From contig CADALO010000003.1 of assembly GCA_902788805.1 (NCBI GenBank), positions 243,102 to 307,101 on the forward strand: 64,000 nucleotides of DNA, written 5' to 3'. Of this stretch, positions 54,240-63,411 are shown piece after piece (positions within the stretch are counted from its first letter, which is position 1; each line of letters starts with the position of its first letter). The notes under the pieces were generated by a model that did not search any database, was not told the origin of the DNA, and was given only the letters and a program-made list of their open reading frames with translations. Origin of the DNA: an uncultured Bacteroidota bacterium (GTDB taxonomy: Bacteria > Bacteroidota > Bacteroidia > Bacteroidales > P3). Position numbers and translations under genes: made by a program.

Positions 54240-54920
54240 ATGAAAAAAGTATTCAGATTTTTCGCAATGGCAGCATTCGTTTTCGGTATGACTGCTATGG
54301 TGGCCTGCGGCGACAAGGAAGAGGGCGACAATGATGGCAACGGCGGCAATGGCGGCAACGAGCCTGTTGAAAACCCTGACAACCTGCCCACAAGCCTTAT
54401 GGAGACCTTCGACAATGGCATTCCTTCGACCTGGACCAACATCGATGCTGACGGCGACGGCTACAAATGGCAGAATTACCTTCTTACGCAAGATGGTGCT
54501 CAGAGCGTGCAGCAGGCTGCTCTGTCGGCTTCGTATATGAACACTATCGGTGCTTTGACTCCGGATAATTATTTGGTGACTCCTCTGCTTTGGATTGAGG
54601 ATGGCGCCAAGCTTACATACGAGGTGAGCGGTGTCGACGCGACTTTCTATGCCGAGAACTATACCGTATATGTTGGCGTTATGGAGAACGGCGCTTTCGT
54701 TTCGAAGGGTACTCTGCTGAACGAGACTGTCCCCTCAGTTGATGCCACCACTCGCACCATCGACCTGAGCGAGTATAAGGGCCAGGCTCTCAACATTTGC
54801 TTCCGTCACCACGACAACGAGGATATTTACTACATCGTTCTCGACAACGTGAAGGTTGGCAAGGATGCCAAGGGCCTTTCGAGCAAGGGCATTGTGAACG
54901 CTGCTCCGAAGATGAAGTAA
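54240..54920 (+). CDS. Lipoprotein with choice-of-anchor J / cleaved-adhesin-like domain
   Basis: A 226-aa lipoprotein: MKKVFRFFAMAAFVFGMTAM then VACGD gives lipidation at about Cys22. An acidic, Gly/Asn-rich linker (DNDGNGGNGGNEPVEN) leads to a beta-sandwich domain from about 50: TFDNGIPSTWTNIDADGDGYKW, SASYMNTIGALTPDNYLVTP, KLTYEVSGVDATFYAENYTV and ICFRHHDNEDIYYIVLDNVKV. This matches the cleaved-adhesin/choice-of-anchor J fold, common in Bacteroidetes surface proteins. Probably exposed on the outer membrane through the flexible linker. Own promoter, own terminator. Confidence 0.88.
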   Translation: MKKVFRFFAMAAFVFGMTAMVACGDKEEGDNDGNGGNGGNEPVENPDNLPTSLMETFDNGIPSTWTNIDADGDGYKWQNYLLTQDGAQSVQQAALSASYMNTIGALTPDNYLVTPLLWIEDGAKLTYEVSGVDATFYAENYTVYVGVMENGAFVSKGTLLNETVPSVDATTRTIDLSEYKGQALNICFRHHDNEDIYYIVLDNVKVGKDAKGLSSKGIVNAAPKMK

Positions 54921-54948
54921 ATCGTCGAATTAATTGACGCTTAGTTTA

Positions 54949-54979
54949 GGCACTGCCCGGATGGGCGGTGCTTTTTTTG
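54949..54979 (+). terminator. Terminator
   Basis: GCACTGCCC-GGAT-GGGCGGTGC (one G-T wobble) followed by seven T. It terminates the lipoprotein gene ending at 54920. Confidence 0.88.
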
Positions 54980-54996
54980 TTTGAAGGTTGAAGGGA

Positions 54997-55115
54997 AAAT
55001 GGAGCGCAGGCATCCTGCCTGCATAAAGCGGAAAAAGGGCAACCGCGTTATATGGCTTTCCGTTTTTGCAGGCAGGATGCCTGCGCTCCATTTGCAGGCA
55101 AGATGCCTGCGCTCC
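54997..55115. repeat. Inverted and direct copies of a 23-bp repeat
   Basis: GGAGCGCAGGCATCCTGCCT(GCA) at 55001-55023; its exact complement at 55067-55089 (27 bp when the AAAT flank is included); a third, near-identical copy at 55093-55115. The first two form a hairpin with a 43-nt loop. It lies right after the end of the large adhesin gene. Confidence 0.9.
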
Positions 55116-55119
55116 GCTT

Positions 55120-58100
55120 TCATCGCAGGAGCGTTACGGTGCCTTTGGCCTGTCGCTGGTTGTCGGGTTGGGCCTTGGTGGTGTAGCGCATCACCCAGGT
55201 GTAGGTGCCCTGGGGACAGGGTAGGCCGCCTTTGGTGCCGTCCCAGGAGCCGGTGAGGAGGTCGAAGCGTGTGACGAGGAGCCCCTGGCGGGTGTAGACG
55301 AGGACTTCGCCCGCCAGGATGTCGTTGGCGGGAATGAAGAAGCGGCTGTTGGTGGGTTGGTCGGGGGTGAAGGCGTTGGGGGCCCAGATGGTGCTGAGGT
55401 CGCAATGGACGGTGCCTGTGACGCTGTCGATGCATCCTGCGGCGCTGCGGGCGACGAGGAGGATGGTGATGCTGTCGGTGCCGGCCGGGAAGGCGAAGGT
55501 GGTGATGCGCGCGGTGTCGGTGGCGTCGCCGCAGTACCAGCTGCGGCTGCGGCTCTGCGAGAGGTCGCGCAGGTGCACTGTGGGCTGGTCGGGGGTGACG
55601 ACAGTGGGTGAGATCTGCATCGAGGCGTTGAACGAGTTGTCAAGGTCGAGAACGAGATGCACGACGGAGTCGCATCCGTAGATGTTGGTTAATGCCACGT
55701 AGGGGTCGTAGGTGCTTTGCGTGTAGGTGTTGCCGTCGATCCAGGTGTAGGGAGCACCGTTGCATACGGTGGCGTGGTCATAGAGCCGCTGCGTGGGATG
55801 GACGGTGAGCTGGAGGCGCTGGATGCTGTCGCAACCTTGAACGGAGAACTGAGAACGGAGAACTGAGAGTTGGGCGGTGCCGTCATAGGTTATGATGGTG
55901 TCGAGCCAGGGGTAGGGGAAGTGGTTGTCGCAGAGGGTGTCGAAGTAGGTGGTGTCGTAGGTGGGATTGACGAAGAGGGTGAGGTGGAGGAGGCTGTCGC
56001 AGCCTTGAGCGGAGAACTGAGAACTGAGAACTGAGAACTGGGCGGTGCCGTCGTAGTTTATTATTGTATCGAGCCAGGGGTAGGGAAACTGGTTGTCGCA
56101 GAGGATTGTGGTGTCGAAGGACTGGTAGGTCGGGTTGACGTTGAGGACGAGGTGGAGGATGCTATCGCATCCTTGAGCGGAGAACTGAGAACTGAAAACG
56201 GAGAACTGGGCGGTGCCGGTGGGGTTTAGGATGGTGTCGTTCCAGGTGTAGGGAAACTGGTTGTCGCAGATGGTGTCGTAGTAGGTGGTGTTGTAGGTCG
56301 GGTTGACGATGAGGTTGAGACGGAGGATGCTGTCGCATCCTTGAGCGGAGAACAGAGAACGGAGAACGGAGAGCTGGGCGGTGCCGGTGGAGGTTATGAT
56401 GGTGTCGTTCCAAGTGTAGGGGAACTGGTTGTCGCAGATGGTGTCAAGGTAGGTGGTGTCGTAGGTGGGGTTGACGAAGAGAGTGAGGTGGAGGAGGCTG
56501 TCGCATCCTTGAACGGAGAACTGAGAACGGAGAACGGAGAACTGGGCGTTGCCGGTGGGGGTTATGACGGTGTCGTTCCAGATGTAGGGGAATTGGTTGT
56601 CGCAGAGGGCGATGGTGTCGAAGGACTGGTAGGTGGGTTTTACGTGGAGTTGCATAGTGACGATGCTGTCGGCGCCGTTGGAGGCGGCATCGACGATGGT
56701 GACGCTCAGGGTGTCGCTGTGGGAGAAGGTGATGCCGTTCCAGACGAGGGGCAGTAGGTTTTGGCAGATGGAGCTGTCGACGGTGGTGAGGCTGTTGGGC
56801 AGCGGGATGAGTGTGAAGTGGATGGTGCTGTCGCAGTTGTGGCTGTTGGCGAGTATGATGGCTGTGTCGGCGACGGCGGCGCTGAAGCTGATGCCTGCGA
56901 AAGAGTAGGGTAGGAGGCCTTCCTTGACGCTGTGTGTTATGACGGTGTCGCTGGTCGGGTTGACGGAGAGCATCAGTGTGCGGTGGTGGTAGGCGCTGTC
57001 GCGGATGTAGGTGCCTGGTTCGGAGATGGTTGTGTCGAAGAGGGTGTAGCTTTGTCCCTGGCAGATGGTGACGGCTATGGTGTCGGCCACGTAGCAGGGG
57101 TTCCAGACGAAGAGCGATTTGGTGACGGTGTCGGTGCAGCCGCCCCTGAGCGAGGCGACGAGGGTTATGGTGTGTCGGCCTGGGACAAGGGAGCAGTGGA
57201 GCGTAGAGGCGTCGCTGATGCTGTCGCCGTCGATGAGCCAGTGGATAAAGTCGCAGGGGTGGGTTGTGAGTTGCGTGTGTGCGGTATCGAGGCTTACGAC
57301 GCTGGTGTTGTGGAGCGTCAGGGGCAGGTTGCATTCGGTGCGGTCGGTGCTGTCGAGTGTGAATGCAGCGACAGGATAGCGCTCGCTGGCTATTGCAACG
57401 AGCTCGAACGAGCAGCTTGATGTTGTGGAGGCTCCCACAAATTGCATTGCGCAGTGGTATTCGCCTATTTGTGCCACGTGGAGCGACTGCGTGGTGGCCA
57501 AAGTTGAATCGGGGCGTGTGATATCGTACCAGCGGTAGCTGAAGCCTTCGGGTGCGGTGAAGGTGTTTTCTATCTCGGCGCCGCAGGTTTCGGCAAGGAG
57601 CATCTTGGTGGCGCAGTCGAAGACGAAGTAGGCGTAGCCGTAGTGGTCGTTGCGTGCGCAGTCGTAGGTGGTGAGCCGGATGTGGATGGTTTCGCCGTGC
57701 AGCGGTGAGAGGTCGATGCCCACGGTGGTCCAGTCCTTCCAAAGAACGGCGGGATTGTCGGGTGTTCCGCTACCCGGCACAATGTTCCAACCGAGTCCGC
57801 TGCTGGCCACGAAGTTGGCTGAGTAGCAGAGGTTGTCGACCTCGTTGCCGTTGGCGTCGAGAATCTGGAAGGTGAAGCGGGGCTGTTGCGACTCGTTGTG
57901 GTTGGGATCCTGCAGCACAGCGGCGTACTTCATTATCAGTAGGTCGTTGGTGAGTGTGTCGACGGTGTATTCGTAGGTGATGCTTTCGGCTTCGCCGCCG
58001 TTGCTCCAGTTGCCTAGCCTAATGGAGGAGGAGTAGCCCTCGGGGACGGTTCGCAGTTGGTTGCCGGTGCGGCTGTCGCGTTCGGAGGTGTCGGAGTGGA

Positions 58101-59034
58101 CGGTGTGGCGCGAGAGCTGGCTCTGGCTGCCGTAGTCTATGATGCCGCTGCTTTGCTGGGGGTTGATGTAGGTGCCGTAGGTGGCGCTGATGTAGCAGGA
58201 GGTGAGGTTGCTATAGTCGATGCAGAGAGGCGGCGTTTCGACGCAGAGGGTGCGGAAGCGGTTGAGGCGGGTGGCGCAGAAGTCGTTGCTGTCGCTGCTG
58301 CCGTTGAAGACACGGTAGTAGTATTGTGTGTGTATGTCGAGGTTGGTCAGCGTTGCCGACGGTGTCGAGGTGGTGACTATTCCGCTGAGGTCGGTGTATT
58401 GTGTGCCGTAGTGGACAGTCCATTGTGTGGCCGGGGTGGTGTCGCTCCAGCTCAGTGTGATGCTGGTGGGCGTTGCGTTGTCGGCGGTTATGCCGAAGGG
58501 CTTGTCGACGGGTTCGTTGCATACGGTTGCAGCAATGGAGAAACCTGATTGCTCCTGGTGCTGGTCGGAGTAGAAGCGCAGGGTCACTGAGCCCGATATG
58601 GCGGTGACGTTGATGGGGCCAACTCCGGTGAAGGTGCCCAGCAGGGTGGAACCGGTTGTTGCGCCGTCATAGATGTAGAGGAAGTCGCAGTTGTATTCGG
58701 TATAGTAGGTGCCGCTCAGGGTTATGGCGGTGCCGCTCATTGAGCTCAGCGTCAGAGTGCCGTCGCATCCGGGAGGATAGTTGCTGTTGCTGCCAGGGTC
58801 GAGCAGCGTGCAGCTTGAACCCGCCTGCAGTCCTACGTTGTTGTTGCCTGTGGCCGGAACGAGCAGATTCTGTGCTCCCGAAGCAACGGGTAGCAGCAGG
58901 AAGAGCAGTACTATTATGGAGCTAAGGAGGGTTGGATGGAAGTTAAAGGAAGTTAAGGGACAAATGTACCGGCTCGAAAGGTATTGTCCTTTAACTCCCC
59001 TTAACTTCCATCCAACTTCCCTTAACTCCCCCAT
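55120..59034 (-). CDS. Large T9SS surface protein with 56-aa repeats
   Basis: A 1304-aa protein. The first 40 residues (MGELREVGWKLRGVKGQY...) are encoded by a palindromic repeat; a signal-peptide core LLSSIIVLLFLLLPVASGAQ follows. Then a CUB-like domain (about 60-180: CDGTLTLSSMSGTAI, DFLYIYDG), an Fn3 domain (about 180-270), a mid region, five tandem 56-aa repeats (about 830-1120, each with CDNQFPYTWNDTI and an internal QFSVLRS 7-mer repeat) and a CHU-type (type B) sorting domain with IWAPNAFTPDQPTNSRFFIP and GLLVTRFDLLTGSWDG. It is a cell-surface adhesin-like cargo. It starts 6 bp after the MscS stop. The only ATG is outside the hairpin; see findings. Confidence 0.85.
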   Translation of the reverse strand: MGELREVGWKLRGVKGQYLSSRYICPLTSFNFHPTLLSSIIVLLFLLLPVASGAQNLLVPATGNNNVGLQAGSSCTLLDPGSNSNYPPGCDGTLTLSSMSGTAITLSGTYYTEYNCDFLYIYDGATTGSTLLGTFTGVGPINVTAISGSVTLRFYSDQHQEQSGFSIAATVCNEPVDKPFGITADNATPTSITLSWSDTTPATQWTVHYGTQYTDLSGIVTTSTPSATLTNLDIHTQYYYRVFNGSSDSNDFCATRLNRFRTLCVETPPLCIDYSNLTSCYISATYGTYINPQQSSGIIDYGSQSQLSRHTVHSDTSERDSRTGNQLRTVPEGYSSSIRLGNWSNGGEAESITYEYTVDTLTNDLLIMKYAAVLQDPNHNESQQPRFTFQILDANGNEVDNLCYSANFVASSGLGWNIVPGSGTPDNPAVLWKDWTTVGIDLSPLHGETIHIRLTTYDCARNDHYGYAYFVFDCATKMLLAETCGAEIENTFTAPEGFSYRWYDITRPDSTLATTQSLHVAQIGEYHCAMQFVGASTTSSCSFELVAIASERYPVAAFTLDSTDRTECNLPLTLHNTSVVSLDTAHTQLTTHPCDFIHWLIDGDSISDASTLHCSLVPGRHTITLVASLRGGCTDTVTKSLFVWNPCYVADTIAVTICQGQSYTLFDTTISEPGTYIRDSAYHHRTLMLSVNPTSDTVITHSVKEGLLPYSFAGISFSAAVADTAIILANSHNCDSTIHFTLIPLPNSLTTVDSSICQNLLPLVWNGITFSHSDTLSVTIVDAASNGADSIVTMQLHVKPTYQSFDTIALCDNQFPYIWNDTVITPTGNAQFSVLRSQFSVQGCDSLLHLTLFVNPTYDTTYLDTICDNQFPYTWNDTIITSTGTAQLSVLRSLFSAQGCDSILRLNLIVNPTYNTTYYDTICDNQFPYTWNDTILNPTGTAQFSVFSSQFSAQGCDSILHLVLNVNPTYQSFDTTILCDNQFPYPWLDTIINYDGTAQFSVLSSQFSAQGCDSLLHLTLFVNPTYDTTYFDTLCDNHFPYPWLDTIITYDGTAQLSVLRSQFSVQGCDSIQRLQLTVHPTQRLYDHATVCNGAPYTWIDGNTYTQSTYDPYVALTNIYGCDSVVHLVLDLDNSFNASMQISPTVVTPDQPTVHLRDLSQSRSRSWYCGDATDTARITTFAFPAGTDSITILLVARSAAGCIDSVTGTVHCDLSTIWAPNAFTPDQPTNSRFFIPANDILAGEVLVYTRQGLLVTRFDLLTGSWDGTKGGLPCPQGTYTWVMRYTTKAQPDNQRQAKGTVTLLR
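58926..59032. repeat. Large hairpin with 11-bp units covering the start of the adhesin
   Basis: Left arm: GGTTGGAT, GGAAGTTAAAG, GAAGTTAAGGG, ACAA. Right arm: TTGTCC, TTTAACTCCCC, TTAACTTCCAT, CCAACTTCCC. The arms pair almost perfectly over about 37 bp. The inner AAAGGTATTGTCC is identical to that of the 13960-14124 hairpin. It lies inside the 5' end of the coding sequence. Confidence 0.92.
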
Positions 59035-59040
59035 AAACTG

Positions 59041-60048
59041 CTATTTTACTCCGTCGAGATGCACGTCCATCTGCGGGAACGGTATGCTGATGCCGTTGGC
59101 GTAGAATGCCTTGTAGATGTTCTCGCGGATTCGCATCCAGACGGTCCAGTAGTCGTCGACGGTGACCCACAGCCACAGGGAGTAGTCGACCGAGCTGTTG
59201 TTGAGTTCGCTGACGGCAATCTTGGGTATGGGGTCCTTGAGGATGAGTTCATCGGCATTGATTACGTCCATAATGACCTGGCGTGCCTTGTCGAGGTCGG
59301 TGCCGTAGGCGACGCTTGCCACCACGTCGAGTCGGATGACGTTGTCGCGCGTGTGGTTGATAAGGCTCTTGGTGGCCAGTTCGCTGTTAGGCACGATGAT
59401 GATGCGGCCGTTGAAGGGGCGTATAAGTGTGTGGAATATGCGTATCTCCTTGACGTAGCCTTTGAAGGAGCCAACCTCGATGTAGTCGCCTACCTTGAAG
59501 GGACGCAGCAACAGTATGATAACGCCGCCGGCAAAGTTCTGCAACGTGCCCTGCAGGGCCATACCGATAGCGAGACCTGCGGCACCGAGGACGGCGATGA
59601 ACGATGTGGCCTTGATGCCGATGATGTCCATAGCCATAATGATGAGCATCACCTTCATCAGCACATCGACCAGCGATGTCAGGAAGCCTTTGAGGGTGGA
59701 CTCGGCATTGCGCTTGTCGAGGAGTTTGGTGAGGGCCTTCTTGAGCAGTTTGATGAGCTTGAAGCCAATCCACAGCACCAGTATGCAGCCCAGTAGCTTG
59801 GGAATGAAGGCCACGGTGAGGTCTAGCAGGCCTGAGAGGGCGTCCTTGAAGATGGTGTTCTCGCCTGTGACCACGGCCTTGATGTCGCCGATGCCCATAT
59901 TGCGGACGGTGTCGATGATGGTGTGGTTGATACTATCGAATTTCTGCACACCTTCGGCAATGCTGCCTTGTGCCACAGTGTCGGTGGCTGCAGGCGTTGT
60001 GGCTTGTTGCGCGGCGGCTGCAAGCAGTTTTTCAGTTTCGTCTAACAT
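59041..60048 (-). CDS. MscS-family mechanosensitive channel
   Basis: A 335-aa membrane channel. A soluble N-terminal region (about 1-60), then three hydrophobic helices: about 70-95 (LLDLTVAFIPKLLGCILVLWIGF), 115-145 (KVMLIIMAMDIIG) and the pore helix about 150-180 with SFIAVLGAAGLAIGMALQGTLQNFAGGVIIL, the Ala/Gly pattern of MscS TM3. The beta domain follows: FKVGDYIEVGSFKGYVKEI and RIIIVPNSELATKSLINHT. These proteins release solutes on hypo-osmotic shock. It lies 106 bp downstream of... nothing upstream in the same unit except a repeat-filled spacer; the adhesin gene follows after 6 bp. Confidence 0.93.
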   Translation of the reverse strand: MLDETEKLLAAAAQQATTPAATDTVAQGSIAEGVQKFDSINHTIIDTVRNMGIGDIKAVVTGENTIFKDALSGLLDLTVAFIPKLLGCILVLWIGFKLIKLLKKALTKLLDKRNAESTLKGFLTSLVDVLMKVMLIIMAMDIIGIKATSFIAVLGAAGLAIGMALQGTLQNFAGGVIILLLRPFKVGDYIEVGSFKGYVKEIRIFHTLIRPFNGRIIIVPNSELATKSLINHTRDNVIRLDVVASVAYGTDLDKARQVIMDVINADELILKDPIPKIAVSELNNSSVDYSLWLWVTVDDYWTVWMRIRENIYKAFYANGISIPFPQMDVHLDGVK

Positions 60049-60054
60049 TGAGGA

Positions 60055-60148
60055 TTGAGGATTGAGGGTTTAAAGGGTTTAAAGGGTTTAAAAGGGTTAA
60101 AGGGTTAAAGGGTTAAAGGGTTTGAAAGGGTTGAGGGTTTAAAGGGTT
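60055..60148. repeat. GGGTTTAAA-type tandem repeats
   Basis: About 94 bp of GGGTTTAAA / GGGTTAAA units in the spacer between the M6 protease gene and the MscS gene. Close in style to 16103-16180 and, in complementary sense, 32995-33055. Confidence 0.8.
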
Positions 60149-60154
60149 CTTTCG

Positions 60155-63100
60155 CTATTTGATTACTATCTTCTTTGCGGGGAGGCTTTCGATGCGCACG
60201 ATATACACTCCTGCGGCGGGCAGTGCGAAGCGGTCGCTGTCAGTGCCGGTGGTGCTGTAGAGTGCGCGTCCGGTGATGTCGAACACCTCGATGCTGCGGC
60301 CTTCGGCGCCGCTGATGGTGACGTTGCGGTCCTGAACGCCAATGGCAACACTGCTGCCGTCAGCGGTCTCGATGCCAACGTGCTCGGCATTGAACGAGGC
60401 AATGATTGTCGTGTCCTGCGAGAGAGTCAGCGTGCGCGGATTCTCTTGGCTACCGTCGCTCCAGCGGTCGAAGGTGCACACCGTATTGGCGATGTTGTCG
60501 CGAGGCTCTGCATAGAGTGTGACCACGGTGCCATATTCCAGCACCTCGTCGTTGGCGTGGCCGTCTATCTCGTCGGTGGTGAACCAGGCGTTGCCATACT
60601 GGGCTGAAGCGGGGTCGACGGTGACACTGATTTGGTATTGGTCTTTGGCGAAGTTGGCCGTGAAGGTGTTGTCGCCCGTGACGGTGAAGATGTAGGGATT
60701 GTCGGTGATGGTGTTGCAGCCGTTGGCATCATACCAGTGCGAGAAATGCCAGTGCTCGTCGGCTGTGGCCGTCAGTTGGCATTCTTCGCCTTCGGCGTAG
60801 GTGCCGCCGCCTATTGCCGAGCCACCTTCAGCGACCTGGACGGTGATTTCGTAGGTCTGCTGCGGCACGCAACCCGTCAACCGCAGGTCGGCAACGGCCT
60901 GAATCCTCGTCTTTGCGCCCGAGAACGACGACTCTGTAGGCGTAGGATCCACGTTGTCGCTATAGAACGACAGCGAGCTGAAGCGGTCAGGGGTCTTGGT
61001 GCAGTAGAAGCGGTAGCTGTTGCCATTGTAGTTGCCGCTGTTGTCGTCGATTGCCACAACAAGGTTGTCCGTTCCGTTGTAGTCGAACGGCATATCGAGC
61101 ACTATCTCGTTCCATCCTGTCGTGCAGTAGAGTGGACCATAGTAGACGGGCGCAAGGTTGCTTGGCGGAATCAGGCTGCTCCAGTTGCTGCTGGTGAAGC
61201 TTCTCGTGCTCGTGTGGCCCATATATATGGTCACATTGTCCTTGCTGTCGAGGTCGTTTGTCGACGAATAGTTGAAGGCAATCTTGGTGACCTGCACGGG
61301 CTGGCCTATCTGGTCGGCAGTGTATATCATCTGCGTGTAGGTGTAGTTGTAGTAGGCGTTGACTGGAATCTGGTAGCGTGTCGTATCGCTCGCGGCAATG
61401 GTGTTGTCGGAAGGCATTTCGCACGAAGCCGTGTGGAAGGTCTGCCAGCCCGACCAGCCGCTGCTGTCGCCATCTGTGCACATACCCTTTACGCGCCAGT
61501 GGCATTCGCTGTCGAGACCAAGGCCCGTCAGGTCGTAGCTGCTGCCGCTGACGTTGACGGTAGTGGTGTTCTGCGAACTGCCGGTGTACCATTGCAGCTT
61601 GTAGTTTTGCGAGTTACCCTGCCACGAGAGGTGTGCGCTGTGGCCGGTAACGCCAGTAACGTTGAAGTTGCCGGGAATAAGGCAGCCTCTCAGGTCGTTG
61701 TAGGTGAAAGTGATTGTCGTGCCCGGAACGCCGATGTTGGTAATGGCAAAGGTTGAGTCTATGATGTTGCCCGACAGCCAGGGGTGCGGGTTCGTGGTCG
61801 GTGTGAACTGGGTGCGGGTGGTGTTGCCGCTGAAGTAGCCCTGGGCCGGCGTGCCGTTCGTAAAGTGGTCGTGGGCGTTGGGGCGGAACAGATAGACCTC
61901 GTCGAAGATGTCGGTGCCGTTGAAGTTGGCGTTGCCGTTGAAGCGCTCGTCGATGCGATAGATCACAAGTCCTCTGCCGGGCAGAGTGGTCTCAAACTGC
62001 TCGGTATTGTCGCGATACTCAAGCACATACCACTGGTAGGGCTCCTGGGCGGCAATCTTGTACACGCAGTTGTCGTAGGTCGCGTCGCCCAGCGAGTGGA
62101 GTGTATAGGTGCCGGGCACCCTTATCTCGGGTATCGAGTCCAGCCAGTTGCCGTATTTCCATTTCATATAGGCGCCCATATTCTGCGGCGGCGTGGTGTT
62201 GCTGCACATAAGGTCCCAGCTGCCTACGCCGGTCACGTCGGTGTTGTTGTCATAGCGGTACAGGTCGGGAGCGCCCAGCGTGTGGAACATCTCGTGGCAG
62301 AAAGTGGAACTGCTGAAGTAGTGCTCGCCGCTGCCCTCGAGTTGCAGGTTGAACGTGTATACGCGCTTGCCGTTGATGTACACATAGCGGTCGTAGATGC
62401 TCCACTTGTGGGGCCACAGCAGGTCGCTCCAGCCGGTGTAGGTGCCCTTCACCACAAAGCAGATGTTGTCCACCTTGCCGTCGTTGTCCATATCCAGATT
62501 GAGCGTCGTCGATATGGGCGAGTTGACGTTGACATAGTTCACCGCCCTCTCCAGCAGGTCGAACTCGCGCGAGCTGCGCTCCGAGTCGTTCTGATAGCCG
62601 TTGGGGTTGGTAGTGGCGTCGTAGGGCATATAGTAGTTGCGCGGCAGCGAGTCCTGATACGAGACAACGTTGTTGCCGTTGGGCGTCGGGTAGTAGTGGG
62701 TGGGTATCCTCAGCTTGCCATACGAAACGGTCTTGAAGTAGTTGTACATCGAGGTGGCTCCGGCTGTCGAGTCGTTGAACATAGCGTTGATGGTCGAAAG
62801 CGGCGTGCTTATCTCCGTGTCGTCGCTGAAGCGGACAAAGATGACCACGTTGTTCATCACGCCGTGGTTGCGGCCCGAGGTTTTGGCGGCACCCTTGGGT
62901 TGGTACTGCTGCGGCACGTCGAAACGCTTCTGGCGCTCAAGCCAGGTCGTGCGGTCCACGCCCACATTGGGCGTCAGACCCACCGATGCGGGGTCGACAC
63001 GTCCGGCCACATAGTCGGTGGCCACAACATCCCAACGCTCTCCGTTTTCCGTTCGGCGCACTTCGCTCTTGGTGGCGTACACCCACCAGCCGGTGCGGGG

Positions 63101-63295
63101 ATTCTGCACAATTGTATAGCCCGCCTCGTCGTGAAGGCGGTGATAATACTCGTCGCCTGTCAGCAGGCAGCGCAGCGTGTCGCCGTTGGGCTGCACGCGC
63201 ACGGCAGGCGCATTAAATACCGGCGCTGCCTTGCTTTCAAAGCCCATTGCCAGCGCAAAAATCATTCCAATGACAAATAATCTTCTGATTTTCAT
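60155..63295 (-). CDS. T9SS-exported M6-family metalloprotease
   Basis: A 1046-aa exported protease. Signal peptide about 1-23 (MKIRRLFVIGMIFALAMGFE). A propeptide-like N-terminus (VRVQPNGDTLRCLLTGDEYYHRLHDEAGYTI) is typical of M6 peptidases. The zinc site is H334-E335-x-x-H338 in FCHEMFHTLGAPDLY, with a downstream Asp as the likely third ligand. An Fn3-like domain (about 545-625) and a beta-rich module (about 640-820), then a repeat with LTATADEHWHFSHWYD (about 850) precede a type A T9SS sorting domain (EVFDITGRALYSTTG ... KKIVIK). A TACTTTTG -7 box (minus) is at 63332-63339. Confidence 0.92.
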   Translation of the reverse strand: MKIRRLFVIGMIFALAMGFESKAAPVFNAPAVRVQPNGDTLRCLLTGDEYYHRLHDEAGYTIVQNPRTGWWVYATKSEVRRTENGERWDVVATDYVAGRVDPASVGLTPNVGVDRTTWLERQKRFDVPQQYQPKGAAKTSGRNHGVMNNVVIFVRFSDDTEISTPLSTINAMFNDSTAGATSMYNYFKTVSYGKLRIPTHYYPTPNGNNVVSYQDSLPRNYYMPYDATTNPNGYQNDSERSSREFDLLERAVNYVNVNSPISTTLNLDMDNDGKVDNICFVVKGTYTGWSDLLWPHKWSIYDRYVYINGKRVYTFNLQLEGSGEHYFSSSTFCHEMFHTLGAPDLYRYDNNTDVTGVGSWDLMCSNTTPPQNMGAYMKWKYGNWLDSIPEIRVPGTYTLHSLGDATYDNCVYKIAAQEPYQWYVLEYRDNTEQFETTLPGRGLVIYRIDERFNGNANFNGTDIFDEVYLFRPNAHDHFTNGTPAQGYFSGNTTRTQFTPTTNPHPWLSGNIIDSTFAITNIGVPGTTITFTYNDLRGCLIPGNFNVTGVTGHSAHLSWQGNSQNYKLQWYTGSSQNTTTVNVSGSSYDLTGLGLDSECHWRVKGMCTDGDSSGWSGWQTFHTASCEMPSDNTIAASDTTRYQIPVNAYYNYTYTQMIYTADQIGQPVQVTKIAFNYSSTNDLDSKDNVTIYMGHTSTRSFTSSNWSSLIPPSNLAPVYYGPLYCTTGWNEIVLDMPFDYNGTDNLVVAIDDNSGNYNGNSYRFYCTKTPDRFSSLSFYSDNVDPTPTESSFSGAKTRIQAVADLRLTGCVPQQTYEITVQVAEGGSAIGGGTYAEGEECQLTATADEHWHFSHWYDANGCNTITDNPYIFTVTGDNTFTANFAKDQYQISVTVDPASAQYGNAWFTTDEIDGHANDEVLEYGTVVTLYAEPRDNIANTVCTFDRWSDGSQENPRTLTLSQDTTIIASFNAEHVGIETADGSSVAIGVQDRNVTISGAEGRSIEVFDITGRALYSTTGTDSDRFALPAAGVYIVRIESLPAKKIVIK

Positions 63296-63331
63296 TGCTA
63301 TATAATATATTTATTATAATAATCCAAACTG

Positions 63332-63339
63332 CAAAAGTA
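63332..63339 (-). promoter_or_regulatory. -7 box of the M6 protease gene (minus)
   Basis: TACTTTTG on the minus strand, 37 bp ahead of the ATG at 63295. No -33 TTTG at 19 bp. Confidence 0.5.
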
Positions 63340-63411
63340 AGAAAAGTTTTCGTATTTCGACCTTTCCGATGCGTTAAAAGGCGTTAACGGCCTTTATTCA
63401 ATGCCGGTTTC

